From Hydrogenimonas sp. (lineage in GTDB: Bacteria; Campylobacterota; Campylobacteria; Campylobacterales; Hydrogenimonadaceae): a stretch of 64,000 nt of DNA. Under the pieces are notes generated by a model. It saw only the letters and a list, made by a program, of their open reading frames with translations. It did not search any database and was not told where the DNA came from. Made by a program: the position numbers and the translations under genes. The stretch spans positions 1,502,001-1,566,000 of the forward strand of contig AP019005.1 of NCBI GenBank assembly GCA_003945285.1, read 5' to 3'. Positions 53,850 through 63,396 of the stretch are shown piece by piece. How positions within the stretch are numbered: position 1 is the stretch's first letter; the number at the start of each line of letters is the position of its first letter.

Positions 53850-54888
53850 AGTCTCTACCTCTTTTTACCGTATCGGAGAGCAGAACGGCTATCCACTTCG
53901 TCGAGTCTGAAGTTTCGAGTGCGAATTTGACGATCATCGTGAGTGGAACGGCAAGCAGCATTCCTACTTTTCCGAAAACCCACCCCCAAAAGACCAGTGA
54001 CAAAAATACGACAAGTTCAGAAAGCTCCAAACCTTTTCCCATGAGCTTCGGCTCCAGAAGGTTTCCTATCGCGGTATTGATAATTAGAAACCAGCCGGCA
54101 ACCCACAGAGCATCCGAAAAACCGTGCGTCGCGAGTGCAATAAGGACCGGGGGTATAGCCGCGATTATGGAGCCTATGACCGGGATGAAGTTGAGAACGA
54201 ATCCCCCTACTCCCCAAAGTATCGGGTATGGAACATCGAACCAGTATAGAACCGCGACAATCCAGATTCCCGTCAGGGCGCTGGTGAAGGCTTTGAGCGT
54301 GAAGTAGTGGTTGAGACGCTCTGTAAAGATATCTATCCTCTCTGAAAAACCTGATGCCCCGCTCTTCTCGATATAGGCGATCTTCTCTTTTATATGAAAA
54401 GACTCTATCAGCATGAAAAGTACCGTAAAAAATATGAGAAACGAGTTGGAGAGTATCGCTGTGCTGTTTTTGAGCAGGGAGAGGGTGAAAGTGAAGACCT
54501 TCTGCGGCTGCAGAAACTCGAAAAAGGCCTCTCTGTCCACAGTGATTCCCCACTCGTGGAGTTGAAGAAGCCACTTCTGCAGATTCTCCGTCATAGACTG
54601 CTGCCAGCTTTCCGAATTTGCGAAAAGATCGGCGATATGTGTGCTGACAAGGCCTGTCAGTGAGATGAATAGTGCCAGCATGAAAATAATAATCAGCAAA
54701 AATGCAACTGGTTTCGGAACCCCTTTTCTTATGAGAAAGTGTAAAGGAGGTGAAAGCAGAAGGGCGATAAAGACAGAGAGCATGAAAGGTACGATCAAAG
54801 GTGCCGCCGCTTTTATTCCCGCTATGAAAACCACGAGAGCGGCAAGCACGACAATCGTCCTGTAAATGGAGGGTGAACCCATCGCCAT
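53842..54888 (-). CDS. AI-2E family transporter (PerM/TqsA-like)
   Basis: Inner-membrane protein of 348 residues with about eight hydrophobic segments in the family's order: two close pairs at the N-terminus (IVVLAALVVFIAGIKAAAPL, FMLSVFIALLLSPPL), an amphipathic middle, and the C-terminal bundle with GGFVLNFIPVIGSIIAAIPP, the family's most conserved motif. Members export quorum signals or ions; the substrate here is unknown. Divergent or isolated from its neighbours; a hairpin separates it from oadB. Confidence 0.92.
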   Translation of the reverse strand: MAMGSPSIYRTIVVLAALVVFIAGIKAAAPLIVPFMLSVFIALLLSPPLHFLIRKGVPKPVAFLLIIIFMLALFISLTGLVSTHIADLFANSESWQQSMTENLQKWLLQLHEWGITVDREAFFEFLQPQKVFTFTLSLLKNSTAILSNSFLIFFTVLFMLIESFHIKEKIAYIEKSGASGFSERIDIFTERLNHYFTLKAFTSALTGIWIVAVLYWFDVPYPILWGVGGFVLNFIPVIGSIIAAIPPVLIALATHGFSDALWVAGWFLIINTAIGNLLEPKLMGKGLELSELVVFLSLVFWGWVFGKVGMLLAVPLTMIVKFALETSDSTKWIAVLLSDTVKRGRDST

Positions 54889-54902
54889 GCTCCTATTTGA
54901 GC

Positions 54903-54922
54903 GGACCGTCCAAAGGCGGTCC
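54903..54922 (-). terminator. Terminator of the oad operon
   Basis: Stem GGACCG (54903-54908) with CGGTCC (54917-54922) and an eight-base loop, just after the oadB stop. Confidence 0.5.
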
Positions 54923-54928
54923 GTCAGG

Positions 54929-56266
54929 TCAGTTGAATATGGATATCAGGACACCTGCCGCTACGGCAGAACCTATAACCCCGGCCACGTTCGGACCCAT
55001 TGCGTGCATCAGCAGGATATTTCCCGGCTTCTCATCCATACCAACCCTGTTGACCACCCTGGCGGCCATCGGAACGGCCGAAACTCCGGCGGCACCGATG
55101 AGCGGGTTGATAGGTTCGGAAGAGAGTCTGTTCATCAGCTTTGCCATCAAAACTCCGGCAGCTGTTCCTACAGCGAACGCCACGAGTCCCAGAATCAATA
55201 TTCCGAGCGTATCGCCGACGAGAAACTTTTCTGCGGCCAGTTTCGAGCCGACACCGAGCCCGAGAAGGATGGTGACGATGTTTATCAGAGCGTTCTGCAT
55301 GGTATCGCTGAGGCGGTCCACAACTCCGGACTCTTTCGCGAAGTTACCGAATGCGAATGCACCGATAAGCGGAGTAGACTCGGGAAGCAGAAGAATACTC
55401 AGTCCCAGAACGATTAGAGGCAAAAAGAGCTTTTCGAGCCTGTGTACTTTTCTCTGCTGCTTCATGACGATTACACGCTCCGCCTTGCTGGTCAGCGCCT
55501 TCATGATAGGAGGCTGAATGACCGGGACCAGCGCCATGTAGGAGTAGGCCGCCACAGCAATGGCACCCAGCAGATCGGGTGCCAGCTTGGAGGCTATGAA
55601 GATAGATGTCGGGCCGTCCGCTCCCCCTATGATGGAGATCGCCGCACAATCCTGCAGGCTGAAGTCAAAGAGCGGCGTATATTGACTGAGTGCCGCCGCC
55701 CCTACGAGCGTCCCGAAAATTCCGAACTGTGCCGCACCCCCAAGCAGAGCGGTTTTCGGGTTTGCCAGCATTGGACCGAAATCGGTCATCGCCCCAACCC
55801 CCATGAATATCAGGAGCGGGAAGAACTCGTTGTGTATACCTGCAGCGTATATGACCCCCAGGAATCCGTCCGGGCCGGTCATATTCGCCAGCGGTATATT
55901 GGCCAAAAGACCGCCGAATCCGATTGGAATGAGCAGTAGAGGTTCGAAACCTTTGGCTATAGCCAGGTAGAAGAGAATCAGTGTAATGCCTATCATGATG
56001 ACCCGGCCCCAGCTCTGGTGGAACTTGCTCACCTCTTCCCCCTCACCGTTTACGACTCCCTCCTTCGGATTGGTAAACGCATAGATTCCGGTCGTTCTGT
56101 AGAAAGATGTAAGCAGCTCCCACATCCCCTTGTCATGACTAGCCGTATGTTCCGTCTCTACGCTCTTCTCTATGGAGTGTGCGGCAGGCTGATGCTCACT
56201 TGCGGAAGCCTGGGCCGCAAAGAGTGCGAAAAAGAGCAGCAGTGCTGCAATCAGACCTCTTTTCAT
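54929..56266 (-). CDS. oadB: Sodium-translocating decarboxylase beta subunit
   Basis: Integral membrane protein of ~445 residues that couples decarboxylation of carboxybiotin to Na+ export. Family motifs are [40 protein letters not shown] (the ion-coupling segment with the essential Asp) and [10 protein letters not shown] at the C-terminus. An additional N-terminal signal-like helix with a His-rich segment ([17 protein letters not shown] then SEHQPAAHS) precedes the usual start. I chose the ATG at 56266 (RBS GGAAGAGAG), as the frame further upstream runs into oadA. It is the last gene of the oadG-oadA-oadB cluster. Confidence 0.93.
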   Translation of the reverse strand: MKRGLIAALLLFFALFAAQASASEHQPAAHSIEKSVETEHTASHDKGMWELLTSFYRTTGIYAFTNPKEGVVNGEGEEVSKFHQSWGRVIMIGITLILFYLAIAKGFEPLLLIPIGFGGLLANIPLANMTGPDGFLGVIYAAGIHNEFFPLLIFMGVGAMTDFGPMLANPKTALLGGAAQFGIFGTLVGAAALSQYTPLFDFSLQDCAAISIIGGADGPTSIFIASKLAPDLLGAIAVAAYSYMALVPVIQPPIMKALTSKAERVIVMKQQRKVHRLEKLFLPLIVLGLSILLLPESTPLIGAFAFGNFAKESGVVDRLSDTMQNALINIVTILLGLGVGSKLAAEKFLVGDTLGILILGLVAFAVGTAAGVLMAKLMNRLSSEPINPLIGAAGVSAVPMAARVVNRVGMDEKPGNILLMHAMGPNVAGVIGSAVAAGVLISIFN

Positions 56267-56276
56267 CTCTCTTCCC

Positions 56277-58091
56277 TTACTCGACCAGCGCCAGAATCTG
56301 ACCCTCTTGAACAGCCTGGTTGGTTGCAACGCTGATCTTGGCTATCGTACCGCTTTTAGGTGACGGTACGTCTATCTCCATCTTCATCGCTTCGAGTATC
56401 ATGATAACCTCACCCTCTTCCACGGTGTCGCCCGGATTTTTGATTATTTTCCAGACATTGCCCGGAACCTGTGCCTTCACTTCGGTCAGGCCCGGAGCGT
56501 TCTCCGCCGGAACTTCGCTCTCCGGGGCCGGCTGTGGAGCCGCCGCAGCCTCTTTTACGACTATTTCGCCTTCACCTTCGGCCACCTCTACTTTGAACTT
56601 CTCTCCGTTTACAACAACTGTATAGACACCGGTTGCGTTACTCATCGATCCACCTTCTTTTCTGTTTTCTTCTTCTTGATCTTTTTTGCGAACCATAAGC
56701 GGTGATTCGCCCTTCAGGAATGCGATACCCTTCTTGTCGCAAGCCGCCGCTATGAAGATATTCTCTTCCGTAGTTTCGAGCCCCTCATCTTCCAGTACCT
56801 TTTTCCAGTAGGCTATCGATTTGGTCTCGTCACGGTCGGCTATGTCGAGCGGATTCTCCTTCGTAGGCTCGAGCTTGAGCTGCTCGGCGGCAATTTTCAC
56901 CACTTCAGCATCCGGCTCCGAAGGGGTTTTGCCGAAATATCCGAGCACCATTCGTCCATAGCCGGGAGCTATCTTCTTCCATGGGCCGAACATTACGTTG
57001 TTGAATGCCTGCTGCCAGTAGAACTGAGAAACCGGAGTTACGGATGTGCCGTATCCTCCCTTTTCAACAACCTCCTGCATGGCTCTTATCACTTCAGGGT
57101 ATTTGTGGAGTATGCCGCTGTCACGCATCATCTGCGTATTGGCTGTCAATGCGCCTCCGGGCATGGGCGAAAAGGGAATTAGCGGTGACACCTGTGTCGC
57201 TTCCGGCGGGATGAAGTAATCTTTGAGGCAATCTTGCAGAACCTCTTCGTATGCGAGTACCTTCTCAAGTTCAAGTCCGCCGAGATCGTAGTCGCCGTTT
57301 TTGGTGGCATGAAGCATCGTGAGGATATCGGGCTGGCTGGTACCGCCGCTTACAGGGTGTGCCGCCATATCTATTCCGTCCGCTCCCGCTTCGAGTGCTG
57401 CGAGATAACAGGCCACACTGACTCCTGCCGTCTCATGGGTATGCAGGCGTAGATGCGTCCCTTCGGGAAGGAGCTTTCTCGCCATCTTGATGGTCTCGTA
57501 GACTTTGTTGGGGTTGGACGTTCCGCTAGCGTCTTTGAAGCAGACGCTGTCGAACTCCAGTCCCGAGTCGAGAATGTTGCGCAGAACTCTTTCGTAAAAG
57601 GGTGCGTCGTGGGCACCGTGGCAACCCGGGGGGAGGTCCATGATGGTGACGACCACCTCATGCTTGAGGCCGTGTCTCTTTATGCACTCGGCACTGTAAG
57701 CCAGGTTGTCCACATCGTTGAGGGCGTCGAAGTTGCGGATGGTGGTCGTACCGTGCTTTTTGAAGAGCTTGGCGTGAAGATCTATCATCTCCCTGCTGCC
57801 CGTGTCGAGCATGACAGTATTGATTCCGCGCGCGAGCGTCTGCAGATTCGCTTCAGGCCCCACTGTCTCCCTGAATTTGTCCATCATATCGAAAGCGTTT
57901 TCCTGAAGATAGAAAAAGAGGCTCTGAAAACGTGCGCCGCCGCCGAATTCGAAGTGCGTTATACCCGCCTCTTTGGCCGCTTCTACCGCAGGAAGAAAAT
58001 CTTCCATCAGAACACGGCCGCCGAAGACCGACTGGAAACCGTCCCTGAAGGTGGTATCCATTACATCGATATACTTCTTCTTTTTTGCCAT
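56277..58091 (-). CDS. oadA: Oxaloacetate decarboxylase / pyruvate carboxylase alpha (biotin) subunit
   Basis: Protein of 604 residues. The N-terminal carboxyltransferase (HMGL-like) domain starts [15 protein letters not shown] and has the metal-binding pair in [14 protein letters not shown]. The C-terminal biotinyl domain carries the biotinylated Lys in [17 protein letters not shown], after an Ala/Pro-rich linker. It transfers CO2 between oxaloacetate or pyruvate and biotin. With OadB and OadG it forms the sodium pump; in Campylobacterota homologous pycB proteins serve anaplerosis, so direction is open. Confidence 0.95.
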   Translation of the reverse strand: MAKKKKYIDVMDTTFRDGFQSVFGGRVLMEDFLPAVEAAKEAGITHFEFGGGARFQSLFFYLQENAFDMMDKFRETVGPEANLQTLARGINTVMLDTGSREMIDLHAKLFKKHGTTTIRNFDALNDVDNLAYSAECIKRHGLKHEVVVTIMDLPPGCHGAHDAPFYERVLRNILDSGLEFDSVCFKDASGTSNPNKVYETIKMARKLLPEGTHLRLHTHETAGVSVACYLAALEAGADGIDMAAHPVSGGTSQPDILTMLHATKNGDYDLGGLELEKVLAYEEVLQDCLKDYFIPPEATQVSPLIPFSPMPGGALTANTQMMRDSGILHKYPEVIRAMQEVVEKGGYGTSVTPVSQFYWQQAFNNVMFGPWKKIAPGYGRMVLGYFGKTPSEPDAEVVKIAAEQLKLEPTKENPLDIADRDETKSIAYWKKVLEDEGLETTEENIFIAAACDKKGIAFLKGESPLMVRKKDQEEENRKEGGSMSNATGVYTVVVNGEKFKVEVAEGEGEIVVKEAAAAPQPAPESEVPAENAPGLTEVKAQVPGNVWKIIKNPGDTVEEGEVIMILEAMKMEIDVPSPKSGTIAKISVATNQAVQEGQILALVE

Positions 58092-58111
58092 TTGATTCCT
58101 TTGATTGACCG

Positions 58112-58339
58112 TTATTTGCGGAGATTTTTGTGGTGTTGTATGGCGGCTATCGCGGCTGCAACCTTCTTCTTGTCGACTCCTGCCGCCTGGCCGCCGGTGT
58201 CGGCAGGTTTCTCAGGGAAATATTTCGCTATCAGTCTCGCCTGGAACTGTAGAACCAGAACCATTATGTAGAGAAAAACAAAGACTATTCCCATTCCGAG
58301 AATCATGTATTTGAAGCTCTCAGCTACCATGTTTTCCAT
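58112..58339 (-). CDS. oadG: Oxaloacetate decarboxylase gamma subunit
   Basis: Small protein of ~75 residues. It has one transmembrane helix (MILGMGIVFVFLYIMVLVLQF) followed by a hydrophilic tail with KKKVAAAIAAIQHHK, the typical OadG ending that contacts the alpha subunit. The start at 58339 is chosen as AAGGTGG lies seven bases upstream; a GTG three codons earlier is the alternative. First gene of the oad cluster. Confidence 0.9.
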   Translation of the reverse strand: MENMVAESFKYMILGMGIVFVFLYIMVLVLQFQARLIAKYFPEKPADTGGQAAGVDKKKVAAAIAAIQHHKNLRK

Positions 58340-58434
58340 TGTGTCCACCTTGTTGCAGTATGGGCTAATTTTAAAACAGTTTAACTTTTAAAAGATTGAA
58401 TATCGCAAAAAAAGGGGGGCTGTTCTTGCAAATG

Positions 58435-59337
58435 CTACTTTATGCCCCGAAAGGAGTATTGGTGAAGCTGTGAAACGTTTCCGCTTACACCCCCGCTGTG
58501 AACGTAGAGCAGGGGTTTTCGGAGTCTGTCGTAGGCTCTTTGGAGCTCTATCCACATCTTGGGGGCGTATATGAGGTCGAACTCTATTCCGCTCTCTTTC
58601 AGGCTCCTCCAGGTCTCGTAGAAGAGGGGATGGGGCCTGGCGAAGGGGTGTTTGCCGAATGTAAAGAGTATCTTCGGCAGAGAGGCCGCACCGGGTGCGA
58701 GCTTCCGCCACTGGGCTTTGAGTATCTCTTCGTCTCCCACTACCGGGGTGGTCACCACCTCCACCCTTTCGGGAAGAGCCTCTCTCAGGTAGAGCGCGGT
58801 CGTTCCGGTACCGCTCGGGGTAGCTACACTGAAACTCTCGTACCCCTCCCTTTCGGCCCACTCCATTATCTCCTCCGCCAGCAGCTTCACGCCGGCTCCG
58901 GCCATGGGGTCGGCACCTCCCTGCGGAACGAAGAGCTCCTTTTCACCGAGCTCCTCTCTTATCCTGCCGATAGATTCGTAGAAGTTTGATGCCGGCAGCT
59001 GCCGCAGATCCATACCCAGCTCCAAAGAGCGCTCCAGGTTCCCCGAAGGAGCTCTTTGCAGCCATGAAGGGAGCTTTTTGGAGTAGTAGACAAACCTCCA
59101 CCCCTTCATGGCACACAGATAGGCTATAGATAGCATCGCGTTGGATTGTGACCCGCCGTAGCTGACCACTTTTTCGACGCTGCCGCTCTCTATTTTGAAG
59201 AGGGAGTAGAGTTTTCTGAGTTTGTTTCCCGAGAAGCGGGGATCTATGAGTTCGTCTCGCTTGACGAAAAAGTCGAGCCCCCTCCATCTGAAGGGCTCGA
59301 CATCGGAGGCACGGAAGGAAAGATCAGTTTCGATCAA
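58435..59337 (-). CDS. PLP-dependent ACC deaminase / D-cysteine desulfhydrase-like protein
   Basis: Protein of 300 residues of the tryptophan-synthase-beta fold. The PLP Lys lies in FSGNKLRKLYSLFK, followed by SYGGSQSNAMLSIAYLC, and the phosphate-binding loop is in SVATPSGTGTTALYLREAL. Family members cut ACC to 2-oxobutyrate or D-cysteine to pyruvate and sulfide; the choice cannot be made by eye. The start overlaps the 3' end of fba by 14 bases, indicating co-translation. Confidence 0.88.
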   Translation of the reverse strand: MIETDLSFRASDVEPFRWRGLDFFVKRDELIDPRFSGNKLRKLYSLFKIESGSVEKVVSYGGSQSNAMLSIAYLCAMKGWRFVYYSKKLPSWLQRAPSGNLERSLELGMDLRQLPASNFYESIGRIREELGEKELFVPQGGADPMAGAGVKLLAEEIMEWAEREGYESFSVATPSGTGTTALYLREALPERVEVVTTPVVGDEEILKAQWRKLAPGAASLPKILFTFGKHPFARPHPLFYETWRSLKESGIEFDLIYAPKMWIELQRAYDRLRKPLLYVHSGGVSGNVSQLHQYSFRGIK

Positions 59338-60400
59338 GGCAGTTTAGATCCTCGAATGCCTGCAGGAGGCGCTTTACCATCGACTTTTCACCCTCTCTGA
59401 GCCACTTTCTGGGATCGTAGTACTTCTTGTTGGGCTTGTCGTCACCTTCCGGGTTTCCGATCTGACCCTGCAGATAGTCGTGATACTTTCCGATATATCC
59501 GCGTACACCGTCCCAGAAGGCCCACTGGGTGTCGGTGTCTATATTCATCTTGACTACTCCGTACTTTATGGCGTCGCGAATATCTTTGAGGTCGGAGCCG
59601 CTGCCGCCGTGGAAAACGAAGCTGACCGGCTTCGGGGAGGTTTTGTATTTCCGCTCGATATATTTCTGGGAGTTGTCCAGAATTTCCGGTCTCAAGACTA
59701 CGTTACCCGGCTTGTAGACGCCGTGAACGTTTCCGAAAGATGCCGCGATCGTAAAGCGGTCGCTCACCTTGCCCAGCTCTTCGTAGGCGTAGGCCACCTC
59801 TTCGGGCTGGGTATACAGGAGCTTGTTGTCGACATCGGTATTGTCTACACCATCCTCTTCCCCTCCGGTGATACCAAGCTCAATCTCGAGAGTCATTCCG
59901 ATTTTGCTCATACGCTCAAGGTATACTTTACAGGTCTCTATATTCTCTTCCAGCGGCTCTTCACTCAGGTCTATCATATGGGAGCTGAAGAGCGGTTTTC
60001 CATATTTGTGGTAGTGGTGCTCACTCGCTTCGAGCAGCGCATCTATCCACGGCAGAAGCTTCCTGGCCGCATGGTCTGTATGGAGCATAACCGGTACACC
60101 GTAGGCTTCCGCGAGTGTATGGATATGCTGTGCGCCGCTTATAGCGCCCAACACGGCGCCCTTTTCACTCTCCAGCCCCTTGCCGGCGTTGAAAGCCGCC
60201 CCTCCGTTGCTGAACTGTATTATTATCGGAGAGTCGGCGCTCTTCGCCGCTTCCATGGCGGCATTCATGGAGTTGCTTCCGACAACATTGACCGCGGGAA
60301 TAGCAAACTCGTTCGCCTTGGCGATCTCGAAAATCTTCTGAACGTCGTCACCCGTCACGACACCGGGAGTGACCAGATCCAAAATCTTCCTTCCACTCAT
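59324..60400 (-). CDS. fba: Class II fructose-bisphosphate aldolase
   Basis: Protein of 358 residues. It has the class II zinc-binding pattern VMLHTDHAARKLLPWIDA, the catalytic region LEIELGITGGEEDGVDN and the later HGVYKPGNV and FHGGSGSDLKDIRDAIKYGVVKMNIDTDTQW. It cleaves or forms fructose-1,6-bisphosphate in gluconeogenesis or glycolysis. It sits directly after ppiC with a ten-base gap; the same pair of genes is adjacent in Campylobacter jejuni. Confidence 0.97.
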   Translation of the reverse strand: MSGRKILDLVTPGVVTGDDVQKIFEIAKANEFAIPAVNVVGSNSMNAAMEAAKSADSPIIIQFSNGGAAFNAGKGLESEKGAVLGAISGAQHIHTLAEAYGVPVMLHTDHAARKLLPWIDALLEASEHHYHKYGKPLFSSHMIDLSEEPLEENIETCKVYLERMSKIGMTLEIELGITGGEEDGVDNTDVDNKLLYTQPEEVAYAYEELGKVSDRFTIAASFGNVHGVYKPGNVVLRPEILDNSQKYIERKYKTSPKPVSFVFHGGSGSDLKDIRDAIKYGVVKMNIDTDTQWAFWDGVRGYIGKYHDYLQGQIGNPEGDDKPNKKYYDPRKWLREGEKSMVKRLLQAFEDLNCLDRN

Positions 60401-60410
60401 TGCCGATTCC

Positions 60411-61229
60411 TTACTTTATCTCTATTTTCGCTTTGGAGCGCAGATCTCTTGCGATAGACTGGACCTTCTGCTTAAACTTCTCCATCTTTATGCTCTCTTT
60501 TATCCTCTCTTTCACCTCTTCGAAAGGTACGGTCTGAGCCGGTTTTTTCTCATCTACATATATAACGTGGTAGCCGAACTGTGTCTTGACCGGACTCTTG
60601 GTGAACTCCCCGGCTTTAAGAGCGAATGCGGCATCGCTGAACGGTTTCACCATCTGCTCCCTGGCAAAAGTGCCTAGATCTCCGCCTCTTGAGGCGCTCG
60701 GACCTGTAGACTTCGCCTTCGCAAGCTCTTCGAACTTGGCTTTGAGCTGATCTTTCGGCGTATTTTTCAGCGTATCGATGATCTGCTTCGCCTCCGCCTC
60801 GGTCTTTACCAGAATGTGTCTGGCGTGTACCATCTCCGGGCGCATGAATGCACTTTTGTGCTTCTCGTAATCTTTTTTCGCCTCCGCGTCCGTCACCTTG
60901 ATCGAATCCAGCTGCTTTTTCATCCAGACATCCAGCGCAAGCTTTCTCTTGAGCTTCTCGAGAGCGTCCAGATATTCAGGATCTTTCTCTATACCGCTTT
61001 TTATCGCTTTCTCTTCGAGCAGCTCCTGCTCGATCACCTGGTCGAGAACCCTCTTTTTCACATCGTCTGGAAGTGCGTCGTATGTTGTCTGTGCACCCAT
61101 CGAATTAAGCACTCTTTGTACCGTCTCTTTCGTTATCTGTTTGCCGTTGACCGTCGCAAGAACTTCCGCGGCGGGAAGCGAAAGAGCGAGCGTAGCCGCT
61201 CCGAGAGTCGCAAGAATCAATTTTCTCAT
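60411..61229 (-). CDS. Periplasmic PpiC-type peptidyl-prolyl isomerase (PEB4/Cbf2-like)
   Basis: Protein of 272 residues with signal peptide MRKLILATLGAATLALSLPA, a SurA-like N-terminal chaperone part (VNGKQITKETVQRVLNSMG) and a parvulin domain at ~130-225 (VHARHILVKTEAEAKQII, SRGGDLGTFAREQMVKPF, VKTQFGYHVIYVDEKK). PEB4 proteins help fold outer membrane proteins. Located upstream of fba, as in Campylobacter. Confidence 0.94.
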   Translation of the reverse strand: MRKLILATLGAATLALSLPAAEVLATVNGKQITKETVQRVLNSMGAQTTYDALPDDVKKRVLDQVIEQELLEEKAIKSGIEKDPEYLDALEKLKRKLALDVWMKKQLDSIKVTDAEAKKDYEKHKSAFMRPEMVHARHILVKTEAEAKQIIDTLKNTPKDQLKAKFEELAKAKSTGPSASRGGDLGTFAREQMVKPFSDAAFALKAGEFTKSPVKTQFGYHVIYVDEKKPAQTVPFEEVKERIKESIKMEKFKQKVQSIARDLRSKAKIEIK

Positions 61230-61287
61230 CTGTTTCCTTTAATTTTTGATTTGGTTATTCTACTGGAAATAAATTAACGACGGTTAA

Positions 61288-62001
61288 TCATGCCATATTG
61301 TGGTAGACATTCTGTACGTCGTCATCCTCTTCGAGAGCCTCTATGAGCCTCTCCACCTTTTCGGCCGTTTCGTCATCTACATCTATCGTATTCGTAGCGA
61401 CAAGCCCGACGGAACTCTCCACTATTTCGACTCCAGTCTTCTCTATGGCTTGAAGAAGAGTATCGAAATCGGCCGGTTCGCTCTCTATCACCAGCACCTC
61501 ATCGAACTCTTTTATATCGGTGGCTCCGTTTTCGAGTGCCGTTTCCATAACCTCATCGTCTTTGTCGCTCCTCGGAACGGTTATGACACCTCTCTTTTCG
61601 AACATCCACGCCACGCTTCCGCTGGTTCCGAGGCTCCCGCCGGCCTTCGAGAAGGCGTGGCGGATATTGGCTACGGTGCGGTTTTTGTTGTCGGTCATCG
61701 TCTCGACCATTATGGCTACGCCGCCGGGACCGTAACCTTCGTAGGTGATCTCTTCATAGCTTACACCTTTGAGATTTCCTGTGGCTTTGTCGATAGCACG
61801 CTGAATATTCTCCGACGGCATAGATACGGCACGCGCCCTCTCTATGGCAAGGCGCAAAGCGGCATTCTTGTCGGGATCTCCGCCCCCCGCTTTAGCGGCG
61901 GTGGTGATGTCACGCACCGCCTTGGTAAAGAGTTTTCCCTTTCTGGCATCCTCTTTGGCTTTTATATGTTTGACTTTGGACCATTTGTTATGACCGGCCA
62001 T
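61288..62001 (-). CDS. yebC: YebC/PmpR family protein
   Basis: Protein of ~237 residues starting [20 protein letters not shown], the family's hallmark. [22 protein letters not shown] and the acidic C-terminus are also typical. Members act as DNA-binding regulators or, as shown for some, as ribosome-associated factors that ease proline stretches. The start at 62001 follows GAGGAGCTT; the upstream seven-codon extension is unlikely. Divergent from nth. Confidence 0.96.
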   Translation of the reverse strand: MAGHNKWSKVKHIKAKEDARKGKLFTKAVRDITTAAKAGGGDPDKNAALRLAIERARAVSMPSENIQRAIDKATGNLKGVSYEEITYEGYGPGGVAIMVETMTDNKNRTVANIRHAFSKAGGSLGTSGSVAWMFEKRGVITVPRSDKDDEVMETALENGATDIKEFDEVLVIESEPADFDTLLQAIEKTGVEIVESSVGLVATNTIDVDDETAEKVERLIEALEEDDDVQNVYHNMA

Positions 62002-62099
62002 AAGCTCCTCTTTTTGCAAAGTTTTCGCCCTATTATAGCGTCAATGGAGTATAATTTCGGTAAATTCATACCTGCCGGTCGGCAAAAAAGGTTTTTGCG

Positions 62100-62747
62100 A
62101 TGAAGATGGCCACCAAAAAAGAGATAGAAGAGATAAGAAGAAGGTTTCTGGAGCACTACCCTGACTCGACGACGGAGCTGCACTACAAAAACCTCTACGA
62201 ACTGCTTGTGGCGGTAATGCTCTCGGCACAGTGTACGGATAAACGTGTAAATATGATAACACCGGGGCTCTTCAAGAAGTTTCCGGACATTCCCTCACTG
62301 GCGAATGCCGACCTCGATGAAGTGAGGGAGATCATAAAGAGCTGCTCCTTTTTCAACAACAAAGCCAAAAATCTTATAAAGATGGCGCAGATGGTGATGG
62401 AGAGATACGAAGGTGAAATTCCCCTTGACGAGAAGGAGCTGGTAAAGCTGCCCGGCGTAGGTCAAAAGACCGCCAATGTCGTCATGATAGAGTTCACAAA
62501 AGCTAATCTGATGGCGGTAGATACCCATGTTTTCAGAGTTGCCCACAGACTGGGACTGAGTGACGCAAAAACCGCAAAAGAGACAGAGAAGGATCTAGAA
62601 AGAAAGTTCAAAACCGATCTGCACCGCCTCCACCAGGCGATGGTGCTCTTCGGACGCTACATATGCACGGCGAAAAACCCCAAATGCGATACAGAGTGTT
62701 TTCTTACAGACCTATGCAAAAGCAGAGATAGTTTCAAAGCGAGGTAG
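62100..62747 (+). CDS. nth: Endonuclease III
   Basis: Protein of 215 residues, a base-excision-repair glycosylase/AP lyase for oxidised pyrimidines. The helix-hairpin-helix with catalytic Lys is VKLPGVGQKTANVVMIEF (near 120) and the catalytic Asp is in MAVDTHVFRVAHRLG (near 140). The C-terminal [4Fe-4S] cysteines are spaced C-x6-C-x3-C-x5-C; Escherichia coli Nth has x2 in the middle. A hairpin follows the gene. Confidence 0.96.
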   Translation: MKMATKKEIEEIRRRFLEHYPDSTTELHYKNLYELLVAVMLSAQCTDKRVNMITPGLFKKFPDIPSLANADLDEVREIIKSCSFFNNKAKNLIKMAQMVMERYEGEIPLDEKELVKLPGVGQKTANVVMIEFTKANLMAVDTHVFRVAHRLGLSDAKTAKETEKDLERKFKTDLHRLHQAMVLFGRYICTAKNPKCDTECFLTDLCKSRDSFKAR

Positions 62748-62748
62748 C

Positions 62749-62768
62749 AAAGGGCCACACGGCCCTTT
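62749..62768. terminator. Hairpin terminator between nth and the host-attachment-like gene
   Basis: Perfect eight-base stem AAAGGGCC (62749-62756) with GGCCCTTT (62761-62768) around the loop ACAC. Convergent genes on both sides could share it. Confidence 0.65.
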
Positions 62769-62805
62769 CAGAAGCGGATGTTGCGACGTTTGCGCAACAG
62801 CGGTT

Positions 62806-63294
62806 TTAAGAGAGTTTTTTCTTGAAAAGATCCACCAGATCTTTTTTGTTCTCTTTCGTCAAATCCTTGCGGAGCCCTACAAAGAGCTTCTCCATCCACG
62901 AAGGCGATACCTTCTGAACGACCCTGTCGTAGATCGTCTCCGGAAGTGCGAGGAACCATTTAGGAGGGTTGTTCGCTCCAAGCGCCTCTTCTATATCTTT
63001 AGCGATCACACCGATGACATCCGCCTCCACCCTCTTTTCAAGTTCATGACGCTGCCCGACACTCCCTTGCGTAAACTCGCCTCTGCCCTGGCTGCCTCCC
63101 TTGAACTGTCCCGCTTCATCCGTCACTATATCCTGAATCTTCCAGTGGGAGACTACATAATCTTTCGCATCTATGAGGTCGAGCTTGACATTGTTGGGCT
63201 TGAGACCCGCCTCCGCTTCCAGGTCGCGTGGCTCCGCCCTGTATATCTTCATCTCTCCCAAATTGCTCACTATAACTATATCTCCGACTCTCAT
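62806..63294 (-). CDS. Host-attachment-protein-like (DUF2133-type) protein
   Basis: Protein of 162 residues. It has a pattern seen in the family annotated as proteins required for attachment to host cells: a beta-rich opening (MRVGDIVIVSNLGEMKIYRA), a middle rich in Gly and Gln, and the C-terminal segment NPPKWFLALPETIYDRVVQK. The family name comes from plant-associated bacteria; a role in host attachment is not implied here and its function is unknown. It precedes pepD's end by ~100 bases in gene order, on the same strand. Confidence 0.65.
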   Translation of the reverse strand: MRVGDIVIVSNLGEMKIYRAEPRDLEAEAGLKPNNVKLDLIDAKDYVVSHWKIQDIVTDEAGQFKGGSQGRGEFTQGSVGQRHELEKRVEADVIGVIAKDIEEALGANNPPKWFLALPETIYDRVVQKVSPSWMEKLFVGLRKDLTKENKKDLVDLFKKKLS

Positions 63295-63396
63295 CTATCT
63301 CTCCTTACTGTTTTTTACTTACCGATGGTGCGTATAGGGCGGCCGAAGCCCTCTATCGGTTGCTTAATGGGTACCTCCCATTATAACAACAGAAGA

